NCBI RefSeq assembly: GCF_024181385.1
Contig: NZ_CP051305.1
Span: 1,674,001 to 1,738,000, forward strand
Length of the DNA: 64,000 nucleotides
From: Treponema sp. OMZ 798
GTDB taxonomy: Bacteria; Spirochaetota; Spirochaetia; Treponematales; Treponemataceae
Reading direction: 5' to 3'
Shown here: positions 1-9,158 of the stretch, one piece after another
Numbering within the stretch: position 1 is the first letter of the stretch
How the letters are laid out: each line of letters begins with the position of its first letter
Made by a program: the position numbers and the translations under genes
Notes under the pieces: model-generated
Databases searched by the model: none
The model's input: only the letters and a program-made list of their open reading frames with translations
What the model was told of the DNA's origin: nothing

Positions 1-676
1 TTTGGGCACTGGATTTGGCTATAGAAGAATGGTAGGTAACGCGGCCTTCAACCTCTTCATCTCCCAAGGCTTGAAAGTTAAGGATGACCTTCTGCCCTAT
101 CTTTAACCTTGGAACATCCCTTTCGGAAACATCCACTGTGGATTTAAAAAAGGAGCGGTCTATAATGACTCCGAAATTATCCTTGGGCATAACATAGGAG
201 CCTTCGGTCAAATCAAAGGAAACGACTATACCGTCAAACTTTGCATAAACGCTTCTATCCCTCAGGGCTCGTTTTAAAGATTCAAGCTCAAGTTTCATCA
301 ATTCAAGGTTCTTGGAATAACCTTGTAATTGTTCCTTTTCAATGAGAAATTCCTGTTTTGCAACCTGAAAGGTTTGATAGGTATTGTCAAGGGCAAAGAT
401 AAGGTCGCCTTTTTTTACGGTATCTCCCTCCTTTACCGCAACCTTCTTTATAAGGCCCTCTCCCGGTGATTGAAGGTTTTGCTGTTGGGCGGGCTGAATA
501 TAACCTGAGATTTGAATTATATCCCGTATTATTTCTTTCGTTACTGTGACTGTTCGAGAAAAATCTTCAGTTCTCTTTTTAGGTAAAAAAAGAATCCAAA
601 CTATCGAAAGCGTTATAATTACGGTTAATATTATCAAAATAACCCTTTTACTCTTTTTCCGTTTTTTATCCTGCAT
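1..676 (-). CDS. HlyD/MFP-family efflux adaptor, N-terminal part
   Basis: Periplasmic adaptor (membrane fusion protein) that would link an inner-membrane efflux pump to the TolC-like protein encoded just upstream. I translated the minus strand from ATG 676-674; the frame stays open to the window edge, giving 225 residues. A single N-terminal membrane anchor (about residues 10-30, VILIILTVIITLSIVWILF) is followed by a lipoyl-like half (PGEGLIKKVAVKEGDTVKKGDL), a helical hairpin (about 105-140) and the second lipoyl half (RSVYAKFDGIVVSFDLTEG). That order is diagnostic for the family. The start codon directly abuts the stop of the TolC-like gene, so the two are cotranscribed. The 3' part and any pump gene (MacB-type ABC or RND) lie outside the window, so the transporter class cannot be told. 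Confidence 0.88.
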   Translation of the reverse strand, partial: MQDKKRKKSKRVILIILTVIITLSIVWILFLPKKRTEDFSRTVTVTKEIIRDIIQISGYIQPAQQQNLQSPGEGLIKKVAVKEGDTVKKGDLIFALDNTYQTFQVAKQEFLIEKEQLQGYSKNLELMKLELESLKRALRDRSVYAKFDGIVVSFDLTEGSYVMPKDNFGVIIDRSFFKSTVDVSERDVPRLKIGQKVILNFQALGDEEVEGRVTYHSSIAKSSAQ

Positions 677-2146
677 TTATTTTTCCTCTATATTGAAAGC
701 ATCTTTTATTTCGGCATTAAAAGCATTTACGGCAATATGAGAATCGGTCAAACCCAAAAGCGCGTTAATATATTGTAAGTAGGCCTGCCTATTCTCCAGA
801 GAGTTTATAAGTCCCCGCTCAAACCATTTTGCATGTTCTTCGGCATTTTCTTTATAAATGTCCAGCTCTTCGGCATAACGGATTTGCTGCCATTCAAGCC
901 GTTCCCACTTAAGCTTAAAAGTGTTGAAGTCCTTGGCAAAGTTTTGCCTTACGGTGCCGAGCTTTATCTTTTCGCCTGATTCGGTCAGGGCCGCATTCTT
1001 TTTGCTAAGAGAATAATCATAAATTGCCAGCGGGTTTACCGAAAAAGATATCTGCATAGAAGGAACTGAAGCCTTTTCCAAGGGCATGGTAAGCCCCGTA
1101 TTAATATTCACTCCCGGCAACATCATAGAAAGACCGGAACTTAAACTCTTGGTCTTACTCGTATATGAATCGGTATACGAATAAGCTAAATTGGCAGAAG
1201 CCGAAAATGGGCTTAAATCCATTTTATTTTTTTCGAGGAGTTTGTCATAGGCCCTTTCAGCTTTGATAAGGGGCTTATAGTTTTCGGCTTTTAGATTTTC
1301 GATAGAAATCAATTTTTGCTGAGGTATGCTTTTTGCAAGATTTATAAAAAAAGCATCCTCATCTTTTTTTTCTATTTTAAGACCGCAGGATTCAAAAAAA
1401 AGACGGGCAGACACTTCAAAAGAAAATTCTGTTTCTTTTTCGGCCCGCTCGGCACTTATCAAATTAAGCCGGGCGGTTCTTAATTTGGAAGAGGTTTGAG
1501 AATATCCTTCTGCAAGAATTTGCTTGTAGTTTATATCGGCCTGAATGCCGGCAAGGCGCTTTGCAAGAAGCCCAGAATACTCGCTTAAAATCTTTTGAAT
1601 GTCGCTTAAAAGTTTATTGTCGGCAAGCTCTTTTTTCATCCCGGCCTTCTTTTCGGCCTCTTTAAGAGCATCCAATGAGGCTTCAATCTCCTGCTTTTTT
1701 CTTTTGCGGGCTTGACTGTAAATATCTCCCGACAGGGCGAGAGAAAAGCCTGATGTGCGCTGCATTTCATTTCCCGTATAAGAATAAGGAGCCGACAGCT
1801 TTAGTCCAAGATTATTATAAAGAGGCAGCCCCGCCGAAACCGAGGGATCGATGGAAAAAAAAGTTTTATCTTTTTCGGTGCTAAGATTAAAATTTAAGGT
1901 AGAACCAAAATTAAAGACAAAAATGGAGTTAAGTCTTACGGATTTATAATTATTTAAGGCTATTTTTGCTTCGTTTTCAGTCAAAATAAGATCGGGATCA
2001 TTTTTATAGCGGTATTCCAAAATATTCTTATAAATATTTTCTTGAACATAAATATTTTTGTCTGCATAAACATTTTCTTCCGCAAAAAGAGTACCTAAGA
2101 AAAGAAAAAGAGAAATATAAAAATGGTTGTGTTTATTTTTTAGCAT
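677..2146 (-). CDS. TolC-family outer membrane efflux protein
   Basis: A 489-residue exported protein, probably the outer-membrane channel of a tripartite efflux system. An N-terminal hydrophobic signal (HFYISLFLFLGTLFA, cleavage near residue 21) is followed by long amphipathic helices rich in Lys, Glu, Ala and Leu with Asn/Tyr-rich strand stretches between them, the usual pattern of TolC/OEP proteins. The size fits the family (430-500 residues). Its stop codon abuts the ATG of the HlyD-type adaptor, which supports the functional call better than sequence alone. The upstream region (2147-2323) is an AT-rich divergent spacer in which I could not assign a clear promoter. Divergent TolC homologues are hard to recognise by eye, so substrate and exact partner remain unknown. 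Confidence 0.75.
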   Translation of the reverse strand: MLKNKHNHFYISLFLFLGTLFAEENVYADKNIYVQENIYKNILEYRYKNDPDLILTENEAKIALNNYKSVRLNSIFVFNFGSTLNFNLSTEKDKTFFSIDPSVSAGLPLYNNLGLKLSAPYSYTGNEMQRTSGFSLALSGDIYSQARKRKKQEIEASLDALKEAEKKAGMKKELADNKLLSDIQKILSEYSGLLAKRLAGIQADINYKQILAEGYSQTSSKLRTARLNLISAERAEKETEFSFEVSARLFFESCGLKIEKKDEDAFFINLAKSIPQQKLISIENLKAENYKPLIKAERAYDKLLEKNKMDLSPFSASANLAYSYTDSYTSKTKSLSSGLSMMLPGVNINTGLTMPLEKASVPSMQISFSVNPLAIYDYSLSKKNAALTESGEKIKLGTVRQNFAKDFNTFKLKWERLEWQQIRYAEELDIYKENAEEHAKWFERGLINSLENRQAYLQYINALLGLTDSHIAVNAFNAEIKDAFNIEEK

Positions 2147-2323
2147 TTTTAATCCTTATGGAATTGCACGGCATTAAAATTACAAAAAAATAATAAAAAA
2201 GTCAAGGATCGGGATGGATCTACGGATGGATGACTATAAAAGCCGGATTCCCCTTATAAAAGTTTAAAAAATATGCTACAATTAATTCCTAATTATGAAT
2301 TACTTTACAGGGGTGGGTAGAAA

Positions 2324-3775
2324 ATGAGCGATATTCGAAGACTGCCTATTGGTGTTCAAAGTTTTTCGGTTTTGCGTAATGAGGGCTTTGTCTATATAGA
2401 TAAAACGGAATATATATTGAAACTTGCAGCCGAAAGCAGAGTATACTTTTTAGGCCGTCCGCGCCGTTTCGGTAAAAGTCTTTTTCTTTCCACCTTAAAG
2501 GCTTACTTTTTAGGTAAAAAAGAACTTTTTAAAGGGCTTTATATTGAAGAAGCAGAACAAAGGCAGGCGGAAAAAGAAGGGCGCGAATCCTGGGGAAATT
2601 ATCCTGTTCTCCACTTGGATTTTAATGCGGGGATTTATGATACAAGGGAGAGTCTTATAAACCGTTTTCTTTCGTTTTTTAACGAATACGAAGAAATCTA
2701 CAAAAGCACAGGACTCGATATCCCCGACCGCTTTAAAAACCTGATAAAAAAGATTTACGAGACAACCGGCAGGCAAGTTGTTATTCTCGTGGACGAATAC
2801 GATAAACCTCTCCTTGAAACCATGATTATAAATGAACCCTTAAACGAAGAGTATAGGCGTATCTTAAAAGGTTTTTACGGGGTAATTAAGTCTTGTGATG
2901 ACTATATCCGTTTTGCCTTTTTAACGGGGGTTACCAAATTCAGCAAGGTCAGCATCTTTAGCGATTTAAACAATTTGCGGGACATAAGTATGCTTCCCGA
3001 TTATGATGCTGTATGCGGTATTACTCAAAAAGAAATGGAAGAAGTTTTTAAACCCGAAATAATCGCGCTTGGAAAAGCTCAAGATTTGACCGAAGATGAG
3101 ACCCTCACAAAGCTAAAACAAAAATATGACGGCTATCATTTTTCAGAAAACTTTGTAAATGTGTATAATCCGTTCAGCCTCTTAAATGTCTTTGCAGGAA
3201 AGGTATTCCGCAGCTTTTGGTTTGCAACAGGAACGCCCACATTTTTGGTCAGAACATTAGAACATCAAAAAGAAATTTACATTCGCGATATTTTGGAAGA
3301 TGCGGAAATGAGCGAAAATGCCTTACAGGATTACCGCCCCGATATGAATAACCCTATTCCCATTTTATTCCAATCGGGTTATTTAACGATAAAAGATTAT
3401 GACAAGGAATTTCAGCTTTACAAATTAGGCTTTCCCAATGACGAAGTAAAATACGGTTTTTTGGATAACCTTGTGCCTGCTTATACCTCTATTGCAAAGG
3501 ATGCAAGCGGTTTATTTATCGCAAATTTTGTAAGAGATATCGAAAATGGCAAAACCGAATCCTTTATGAAAAGAATGTATGCGGCTTGCGCAGGCCTTCC
3601 TTACAGTCTTGCTTCAAAGGAAAATGTGCAGATGAGGGAAAGGGATTACCAGATAGCATTTTACATAATTTTCAGCCTCATGGGGCAGTTTGTACAAACA
3701 GAGGTAGTAAGCTCAAAAGGAAGAGCCGATTGCGTGCTTCACACCGATGATACAATCTACATCTGCATGAAATAA
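2324..3775 (+). pseudogene. AAA-ATPase/PD-(D/E)XK nuclease, 3'-truncated
   Basis: Member of the common bacterial family with an N-terminal AAA-ATPase-like domain (PF09820 type) and a C-terminal PD-(D/E)XK nuclease domain (PF08011 type). It opens with the typical RRLPIGVQSF segment; the Walker A region is GRPRRFGKSL (about residues 44-53) and Walker B is VVILVDEYDKP (about 153-163). The reading frame ends abruptly: after DDTIYI (coding to 3763) comes CMK and a stop at 3773-3775, exactly where relatives continue into the E-x-K catalytic strand and about 50-60 further residues. The E-x-K half of the nuclease site is therefore missing. The IS3-type fragment begins within a few bases, and the lost 3' end is not found on its far side, so insertion was accompanied by deletion. 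The ATPase part may still be made. Natural function of this family is not established. Confidence 0.8.
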
Positions 3776-4800
3776 CAACTATGACTCGGAAAAAGAAAAT
3801 TAACAACGAAGAGTGCGACCTTGAATATTATAAAACGGCTGCTCTTTTTTGGGAAACCTATGCAAAGAATATCGAAGCGGAACTTGCAAAACAAGGTAAA
3901 AAAAAACTCGTTTTGAAAACGATGGAGGACTGCCTATCAATAGCACCGCACACGAAGATACGGAAATTGTGTAAAGTTGCAGGAGTTTCAAAGTCAACAT
4001 TCTATTATAACCGGAAGAACGACAGTCAGGCACAGAAGGATGCACAAATCGTAACTTTGCTTAAGAAACTGCCCAAGGAAGTCCTATTACGGCGAGGAAA
4101 CAAGGCGAAAGCGAATATTATAAGACAAAAATTCGGTGTTCTTGTGAATCACAAGCGCATCGAGCGTATTTGCCGAGCATATGGCCTTCTTGCGAAGAAT
4201 AGAAGAAGAAAGTTTCCTAAACATTATTACGAGCAGCGCAAGCAAAACAAGCAAAACCTACCTGAGAATATTCTGAATCGTCAATTCTATGCAGCAGAAC
4301 CGCTTAAAAAACTCTGTACGGATGTATCATATTTTCGTACCACAAAAGGATGGTTGTATCTAAGTCCTGTGCTTGATTTATATAGAAATCAGATTAGTGC
4401 ATACCACATGTCGACTCATAATGATGAAAAACCGGTTATGGATATGTTGGATAAACTTCCATGCCTTGAACCCGGAGCGCTTCTCCATTCCGATCAAGGC
4501 GCAGTATACACTTCCAAAGCATATACAAATCGCCTTAGGGAAAAGAAAATCATTCAAAGTATGAGCCGTAGGGCAACCTGCCGGGATAATGCCTGTATGG
4601 AACATTTTTTCGGAACTCTCAAAATAGAAAGCGGATATAACGAGCTAATAAAAATCAGAACTCCGACAGAACAAGAAGTGAGAGCTCTGATTGACAATTT
4701 TATAAAATATTACAATAATGAGCGTATTCAAAAGAATCTCGGCTGGCAGCCGCCGGTCGAAAAATATGCTTAAACTGTCCTAAAATGTGGGGGCAGTTCA
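3776..4800 (+). mobile_element. IS3-family insertion sequence fragment, left end lost
   Basis: Contains an IS3-type transposase (orfB) frame and a recognisable right end: the bases after the stop finish with GGGGGCAGTTCA at 4789-4800, typical of IS3-family termini ending in CA. The inverted copy expected at a left end (TGAACTGCCCCC) is not present upstream of the transposase; the nuclease gene runs directly into it at about 3764. No orfA (helix-turn-helix) reading frame is present either. The element is therefore a 5'-truncated remnant, not an intact IS. The left boundary given here is approximate (3764-3780). I saw no second copy of the right end in the window. Confidence 0.75.
3781..4773 (+). 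CDS. IS3-family transposase OrfB (orphan)
   Basis: DDE recombinase, 330 residues, that would carry out cut-and-join at IS termini. The catalytic triad is visible: D181 in LCTDVSYF, D238 in LLHSDQGAVY and E274 in DNACMEHFFGTLK, with 35 residues between the second D and E, the classical D(35)E spacing. The C-terminus IKYYNNERIQKNLGWQPPVEK is the normal IS3/IS150 ending. Residues 1-45 look like the coiled tail of OrfA, suggesting the present ATG is internal to a lost orfA/orfAB fusion frame. Without OrfA and without a left end the protein is probably unable to move this copy, although it keeps all three catalytic residues. It interrupts the preceding ATPase/nuclease gene. Confidence 0.85.
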   Translation: MTRKKKINNEECDLEYYKTAALFWETYAKNIEAELAKQGKKKLVLKTMEDCLSIAPHTKIRKLCKVAGVSKSTFYYNRKNDSQAQKDAQIVTLLKKLPKEVLLRRGNKAKANIIRQKFGVLVNHKRIERICRAYGLLAKNRRRKFPKHYYEQRKQNKQNLPENILNRQFYAAEPLKKLCTDVSYFRTTKGWLYLSPVLDLYRNQISAYHMSTHNDEKPVMDMLDKLPCLEPGALLHSDQGAVYTSKAYTNRLREKKIIQSMSRRATCRDNACMEHFFGTLKIESGYNELIKIRTPTEQEVRALIDNFIKYYNNERIQKNLGWQPPVEKYA

Positions 4801-4822
4801 CAAGTTTCCCTTTCCCCCTAAT

Positions 4823-5713
4823 TTACAGCTTCTCCACCTCTTCTTTACTAAGACCTGTAACTTTTGAAATAATTTCTACGGCAAGCCCTATATCAAGCAA
4901 GTTTTTTGCAGTTTCAAGCTTATTTTGGTATGCACCATCAGCAAAGCCGCGTTCAAGACCTTGTTCAAGACCTTGTTGCATACCTTGATGATACCCCTCA
5001 CTTATACATGAAGCTCTATCGTGTTCGTATTTCATTCGGGACTCGTATAGCCACTTATCTCTGGGGCTCATTTCCATAATTTCTATCGTTGCATTTGCTT
5101 TTCTCATCATCGGTGATTCTTGTGCCAGCATATTACGTACCTCCGGATCGTCAGTTTCGATAAATTTCAGCCAATTTAATAAGTGTTTTGTTTTATCATT
5201 TTTGCATTGACCTTCTTTTAAAAGCCTTGCCTTTTCAAGGTTTAATATATGAATCTCAAGTTTTGAAACTAAGGGCTCTTTTGTATCTTGCTCCAATACA
5301 ACATACTTGTTGTGTAAACGCCTATTTTTGTTAAAGCCTTCCCCTATCAAGTTTATTGTAATACACTTTGGAAGTTTTGTATAGTCTTGACCTTGTTTTA
5401 TACCCTCGTTGTACATTTTAGACCAATAATATAAGGTCCTTTCAGGAAAATCACGATGCCACCTATTTTGAATTTCAATATCGACAAAGGTGTCGTCTTT
5501 TAGCCGTAACTTGATATCCAAGATGCCCAATTTTTCAGTTATAAGTTCCTTATGAAACTCCTTGTCCAGCAGCTCCAAACCTGCGATAGTTTCAGGCGGA
5601 ATGTCTAAGATACATTCTAAAAAATCCTGTAAAACATCCTTATTTTCCTCTGTTCCGAATATACGTTTAAAAGCGTAATCATTGCGGAGGGTTATTTTAA
5701 AAAGTTTTTTCAT
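4823..5713 (-). CDS. Rpn/PD-(D/E)XK-family putative nuclease
   Basis: A 296-residue protein of the Rpn (recombination-promoting nuclease, YhgA-like) / PF12784 superfamily. It begins RNDYAFKRIFGTEENKDVL, and the nuclease core follows: LGILDIKLRLKD then FVDIEIQNRWHRDF, giving the D...E-x-Q arrangement typical of these proteins, then ERTLYYWSKMYNEGIKQGQDY. The C-terminal third is helical and carries GMQQGLEQGLERG, the short glycine-spaced repeat commonly seen in the family. The gene looks intact, with a strong GAGGTG ribosome site before ATG 5713. Spirochaetes carry many diverged copies; a second starts at the right edge of this window. The cellular role is unsettled: E. coli RpnA stimulates RecA-independent recombination, and other relatives have been proposed to act in phage defence. 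Confidence 0.82.
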   Translation of the reverse strand: MKKLFKITLRNDYAFKRIFGTEENKDVLQDFLECILDIPPETIAGLELLDKEFHKELITEKLGILDIKLRLKDDTFVDIEIQNRWHRDFPERTLYYWSKMYNEGIKQGQDYTKLPKCITINLIGEGFNKNRRLHNKYVVLEQDTKEPLVSKLEIHILNLEKARLLKEGQCKNDKTKHLLNWLKFIETDDPEVRNMLAQESPMMRKANATIEIMEMSPRDKWLYESRMKYEHDRASCISEGYHQGMQQGLEQGLERGFADGAYQNKLETAKNLLDIGLAVEIISKVTGLSKEEVEKL

Positions 5714-5852
5714 ATTTCACCTCTTCAATAATTTTTTAAAAGAAGAAAAATTTTCCCTTTCATAATTATTATAGAGATTGTTTGTAATAGATAGTAAAAT
5801 TTAAAAAAATTAGGAAATGTCGAGCACAGAAAACTAGTTTTTATCAAACGGC

Positions 5853-5899
5853 AAAGTGCGAATGCCATTTGTACTTCGACACTCGCACTTTGTACTTCG
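5853..5899. terminator. Inverted repeat plus direct repeat after adk
   Basis: A perfect 9-bp inverted repeat, AAAGTGCGA (5853-5861) and TCGCACTTT (5883-5891), lies a few bases beyond the adk stop on the minus strand. The same stretch holds two copies of TTTGTACTTCG (5868-5878 and 5889-5899), 21 bp apart. The 21-nt loop is long and the T tract beyond it on the minus strand is weak, so terminator function for the adk operon is a guess. The rest of 5714-5902 is AT-rich and shows no gene. Confidence 0.4.
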
Positions 5900-5902
5900 C
5901 AG

Positions 5903-6532
5903 TTAATGCGGGAATTTATTTTCAAAAGAAGCTAATACCTTGTCTGTTGCCGGGCGGGCATCTATATCTACTATTAATTTCTTTTTTGCATAATAATCTA
6001 TAAGCGGGGCTGTTTGACTTCTGTAAGTCTCAAGGCGCTTTTGGATAGCTTCGATTTTATCGTCGGGGCGGGTAATGAGCTCTCCCGAACATGAGTCGCA
6101 AATACCTTCTTTTTTCGGCTTTACGAATTCGATATGAAAACTTTGACCGCATGAGGAACAAACCCGTCTTCCTGAAAGCCGCTTGATAACCTCATCATCG
6201 CTTATATCGAAGTTGACAACGGAATCAATTTTCACTATATGCTCCAAAGCATCGGCCTGAGCAATTGTACGGGGAAAGCCGTCCAGAATAAAGCCTTTTT
6301 TGGTGTCATCCTTTTCCAATCTTTCCTTTACAAGGGCGATTGTAAGATCGTCGCTTACCAAGGCCCCGGAATCAATGACAGCCTTAACCTTTTTTCCCAA
6401 ATCGGTTTGATCCTTTATTGCAGCCCTAAAAAGATCTCCGGTTGAAATATGGGGGATCTTATACGATTTTGAAACCTCAAAAGCGAGGGTTCCCTTTCCT
6501 GCGCCCGGAGGGCCCAAAAAAATACAGTTCAT
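5903..6532 (-). CDS. adk: Adenylate kinase
   Basis: Cytoplasmic enzyme interconverting ATP + AMP and 2 ADP. Of normal long-form length (209 residues). The P-loop GPPGAGKGT is at residues 7-15; the AMP-binding segment ISTGDLFRAAI and the DGFPRT motif (about 84-89) are present. The LID domain carries four cysteines, C125, C128, C145 and C148, as expected for zinc-binding forms of Adk. It is the last gene of a minus-strand run starting with the PLP decarboxylase; the gap to the symporter stop is only 25 bp and a purine-rich AAGAGAAAA precedes the ATG. No oddities. Confidence 0.97.
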   Translation of the reverse strand: MNCIFLGPPGAGKGTLAFEVSKSYKIPHISTGDLFRAAIKDQTDLGKKVKAVIDSGALVSDDLTIALVKERLEKDDTKKGFILDGFPRTIAQADALEHIVKIDSVVNFDISDDEVIKRLSGRRVCSSCGQSFHIEFVKPKKEGICDSCSGELITRPDDKIEAIQKRLETYRSQTAPLIDYYAKKKLIVDIDARPATDKVLASFENKFPH

Positions 6533-6557
6533 TTTTCTCTTCCTTTTTTAACAATAT

Positions 6558-7787
6558 TTATATAAAGAACCTTAAAGTGCGTGTATTGGTCATTTTAGAT
6601 AAGTGGCCGATTATGTATGTTCCCACCATGGCGGTTAAGGCATCAATTGCGGCAGCTACCGAGCCTATAAAAAAGGCTGCCGGGCGCAAAATTAAAAAGC
6701 CCGATTCAAAGCCCCTGCCGTATATAGCACAAACTGCAACAAGGGAAACGTAGGTTCCCGTTACGGGGAAACGGCCCAAAAAGAATGAAAAAACGGTTGA
6801 AACACCTACAAGCCAAAACATATCCTTTACGCTTATACCCAAACTGGAATAGGACTTTAAAATTACGATAAAACTGATCGTAACGACCATTGCACTCCCA
6901 GCCCTGCCAAAAACCGAAAAAACAGGCAAGGATACTGAAGAAATTCTCCTTCTTACACCCAAGCTCTCATTGGAATGGCGCAATAAGACAGGCAGAGTTA
7001 AATTGGTATCGCCCGAAAAAAAGGCAGCACAAACAGGGGCTATCGAAGCATAAAGAATTTTATAAGGATTTATATCCCTGCATATTATTTTTAAGATTAT
7101 AGGATATATGATTAAGGCTATTATAAAAAAATCTATCAACAAAAGTACAACCAGACCCGTAAAAAATTTGGTAGAAAGCATGGCTTGAAACTTGATAAAC
7201 CAGTTCACCGATACGGCTATAAGCCCTATCGAAAACATATCTACAAAAAAGGCCATAACGGCATAAGAAATTCTGGAAAGCGAATCAAAGAGGGTTAAAG
7301 CAGGCTTTGAAATATTTTTATCGACGGCACAAGCGGCCCCTGCAAAACCTGCAAAGATACAGAGGGGAAGAATATAAAGTCCGTCCATAAGGGCTTCAAA
7401 GGCGCTTGAAGGAAACAGCCGTAAAAAGGACTCCATAACGCCCAAATTTTCGACAGAACTTGTCTCTTCAACAAAGATAGGTATTCTCGGCGGAGAGCTG
7501 ATAGAAATAGAAATCAAACCTAAAAAGGCTGCCAAAAAGGACGAAAGAATAATAAAGACGGCAATATATATCGAAAGTTTTAGTAATGAACGGCTTTCGC
7601 GCAATTTAGATATACTTACGGTAAACCCAAAAAATAAAACGGGATATAAGGAATAGCGGCCGAATTGAATAGCAATATTAGAAGCAAAATCAACAGCTGC
7701 ATTAAAAAACGCACTATCGGAAGAAGAAAGGACTGCAATTATAATACCTAGAGCAGAACCTATAAGATATTTTATCCAAATTTTCAT
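6558..7787 (-). CDS. Dicarboxylate/amino acid:cation symporter (SDF family)
   Basis: Inner-membrane secondary transporter of the DAACS/SDF family (glutamate/dicarboxylate:Na+ or H+ symporters), 409 residues with about eight hydrophobic segments beginning at IKYLIGSALGIIIAVL. The family-typical core is visible in the C-terminal half: FFSGDTNLTLPVLLRHSNESLGV stands where GluT/GltP proteins have the serine-rich hairpin 1 and the start of TM7, and PVTGTYVSLVAVCAIYGRGF stands for hairpin 2. The residues are more diverged than in true GltP, and the NMDGT sodium motif is not obvious, so substrate is uncertain. It sits between an LRR lipoprotein gene (38 bp upstream) and adk (25 bp downstream), consistent with one transcript. 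Confidence 0.75.
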   Translation of the reverse strand: MKIWIKYLIGSALGIIIAVLSSSDSAFFNAAVDFASNIAIQFGRYSLYPVLFFGFTVSISKLRESRSLLKLSIYIAVFIILSSFLAAFLGLISISISSPPRIPIFVEETSSVENLGVMESFLRLFPSSAFEALMDGLYILPLCIFAGFAGAACAVDKNISKPALTLFDSLSRISYAVMAFFVDMFSIGLIAVSVNWFIKFQAMLSTKFFTGLVVLLLIDFFIIALIIYPIILKIICRDINPYKILYASIAPVCAAFFSGDTNLTLPVLLRHSNESLGVRRRISSVSLPVFSVFGRAGSAMVVTISFIVILKSYSSLGISVKDMFWLVGVSTVFSFFLGRFPVTGTYVSLVAVCAIYGRGFESGFLILRPAAFFIGSVAAAIDALTAMVGTYIIGHLSKMTNTRTLRFFI

Positions 7788-7825
7788 GGTTCATTTTACA
7801 AAAAGAAAATGATTGAGTCAATAGA

Positions 7826-9136
7826 CTAAAAAGCTTCTCCCGTTGTTTGAACAAGGGAGTCGATTATACTGCTCATATCTTCAAGACCGTAAAGGGTAAA
7901 ATAGACCTTCCAAAATTTAAAAGATGCGGAATTAAGCATTTCTTGGCTAGGCACAAAATTATGGTCGAAGTATTTATCTACCTTGTATGTCAGATTGGGA
8001 TTTTTTTCGGCATAGACCACAAGGGTTTTAAAATCGTATCCGTCCCCTGCGATTAAAGAATCGAAGAGAGCCTTCATTGATTTTTCGTTAATCTCATTCT
8101 CGAAGCAAAAAAGATTTTTTAACTTAGAATTTGAACTCAGGGTAAGATTTTCTATTTTGTTGCGGTAGCAATAAAGCTCTTCAAGCTCCTTCAACGAAGA
8201 AATATCCAAATCCTTTATTTCATTGGAATCGCAAGAAAGTTTTTGAAGCTTTGTGTTAAGACTTATCAAAAGTTTATCGAGCTCGTTTTTTCCGCAATCT
8301 AAAAACTTGAGCTCCTTGTTTTGAAAAAGAATCAAGTCGTTAAGTTTATTAGCCCTGCAATTAAGTCTGGTTAATTTTATATTTTTGGTTAAGTCAAGAT
8401 TAGTTAAACCGGAATTTTCACAATCAAGCTCTTTTAGCTCAACGTTTTTTGTAAGATCAAGGGCTTTTAAGTTTACATAGCTTATATCAAGGTATTCAAG
8501 ACCGGGAAAAGCGGAAAAATCTACCTCTTGAATCGTTGTTTTAGCTAAGCCAAGTTTTTTTAAGTCTTTTAACGAAGAAAAATCAGGCTTATCCATTTTC
8601 TTATTTCCTTCAAGAATCAGATTTTCAAGAGAAGGACAGTCGAAAAATTCTATATTCTTTAAACCCGAAAAAGAGATATCCAAGAGCTTCAAAGACGGAG
8701 CCTTTATTATTTTAACTCTGCTTAAAATTTCTGCATTATGGATTTTAAGCTCTTTTATATCGCCCAAGAATGCAAGAGAATTTTTTGCTATAAATATTTC
8801 GGTTACTGAACCGTCGGCAGGGATTTCCGAAGGGACGGCACCTTCAATTTTGATGTTTTTATCGGCTTTAACGCTTAAACCGATTTTTTTGTTTACAGCC
8901 TCAAATTCAAAAATAAGGGAGGCTTCATTTAAGGCTTTTTGGTATAAGGCCTCAGCCTTATTTTTCTCGTTATCAGTTGATTGAAGGCCCTTATCTTTTT
9001 TTTCAAGGATAAGTCCGGCTTGTGAACCGGGCGCAGCTTGTGCTTCTTTATTTTCAACCCCTATTTTTTCTTCCTTTTCGGAACACGAAAAAACAAGGAA
9101 GCTAAAAATAATCAAAGCTGCTAAGGTCTTTAACAT
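7826..9136 (-). CDS. Leucine-rich repeat lipoprotein
   Basis: A 436-residue predicted lipoprotein. The signal sequence LAALIIFSFLVFSC has a lipobox with the acylated cysteine at residue 18. A charged linker (19-75) leads into a leucine-rich repeat domain from about residue 130 to 350, with units of roughly 21 residues built on L-x-x-L-D-C/L-x-x-N-x-L, for example NVELKELDCENSGLTNLDLT. Such repeats usually form a solenoid for protein binding; treponemal LRR lipoproteins have been linked to adhesion, but nothing here proves that. The C-terminal 85 residues are non-repetitive. It follows the decarboxylase by 22 bp in the same operon, which gives no obvious functional clue. Confidence 0.85.
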   Translation of the reverse strand: MLKTLAALIIFSFLVFSCSEKEEKIGVENKEAQAAPGSQAGLILEKKDKGLQSTDNEKNKAEALYQKALNEASLIFEFEAVNKKIGLSVKADKNIKIEGAVPSEIPADGSVTEIFIAKNSLAFLGDIKELKIHNAEILSRVKIIKAPSLKLLDISFSGLKNIEFFDCPSLENLILEGNKKMDKPDFSSLKDLKKLGLAKTTIQEVDFSAFPGLEYLDISYVNLKALDLTKNVELKELDCENSGLTNLDLTKNIKLTRLNCRANKLNDLILFQNKELKFLDCGKNELDKLLISLNTKLQKLSCDSNEIKDLDISSLKELEELYCYRNKIENLTLSSNSKLKNLFCFENEINEKSMKALFDSLIAGDGYDFKTLVVYAEKNPNLTYKVDKYFDHNFVPSQEMLNSASFKFWKVYFTLYGLEDMSSIIDSLVQTTGEAF

Positions 9137-9158
9137 AGCCGGACTCTTTCAATAATGT

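Noticed and set aside
546..740. Short plus-strand frame at the adaptor/TolC junction
   Set aside because: It is the complement of the adaptor's membrane anchor and the TolC-like protein's end, both better supported.
3700..4800. Intact insertion sequence with target duplication
   Set aside because: No left terminal inverted repeat, no orfA and no matching short duplication at the flanks; treated as a fragment.
5725..5925. Possible 66-codon minus-strand gene overlapping the adk end
   Set aside because: Composition is that of AT-rich spacer and repeats, with no ribosome site and overlap into adk in another frame.
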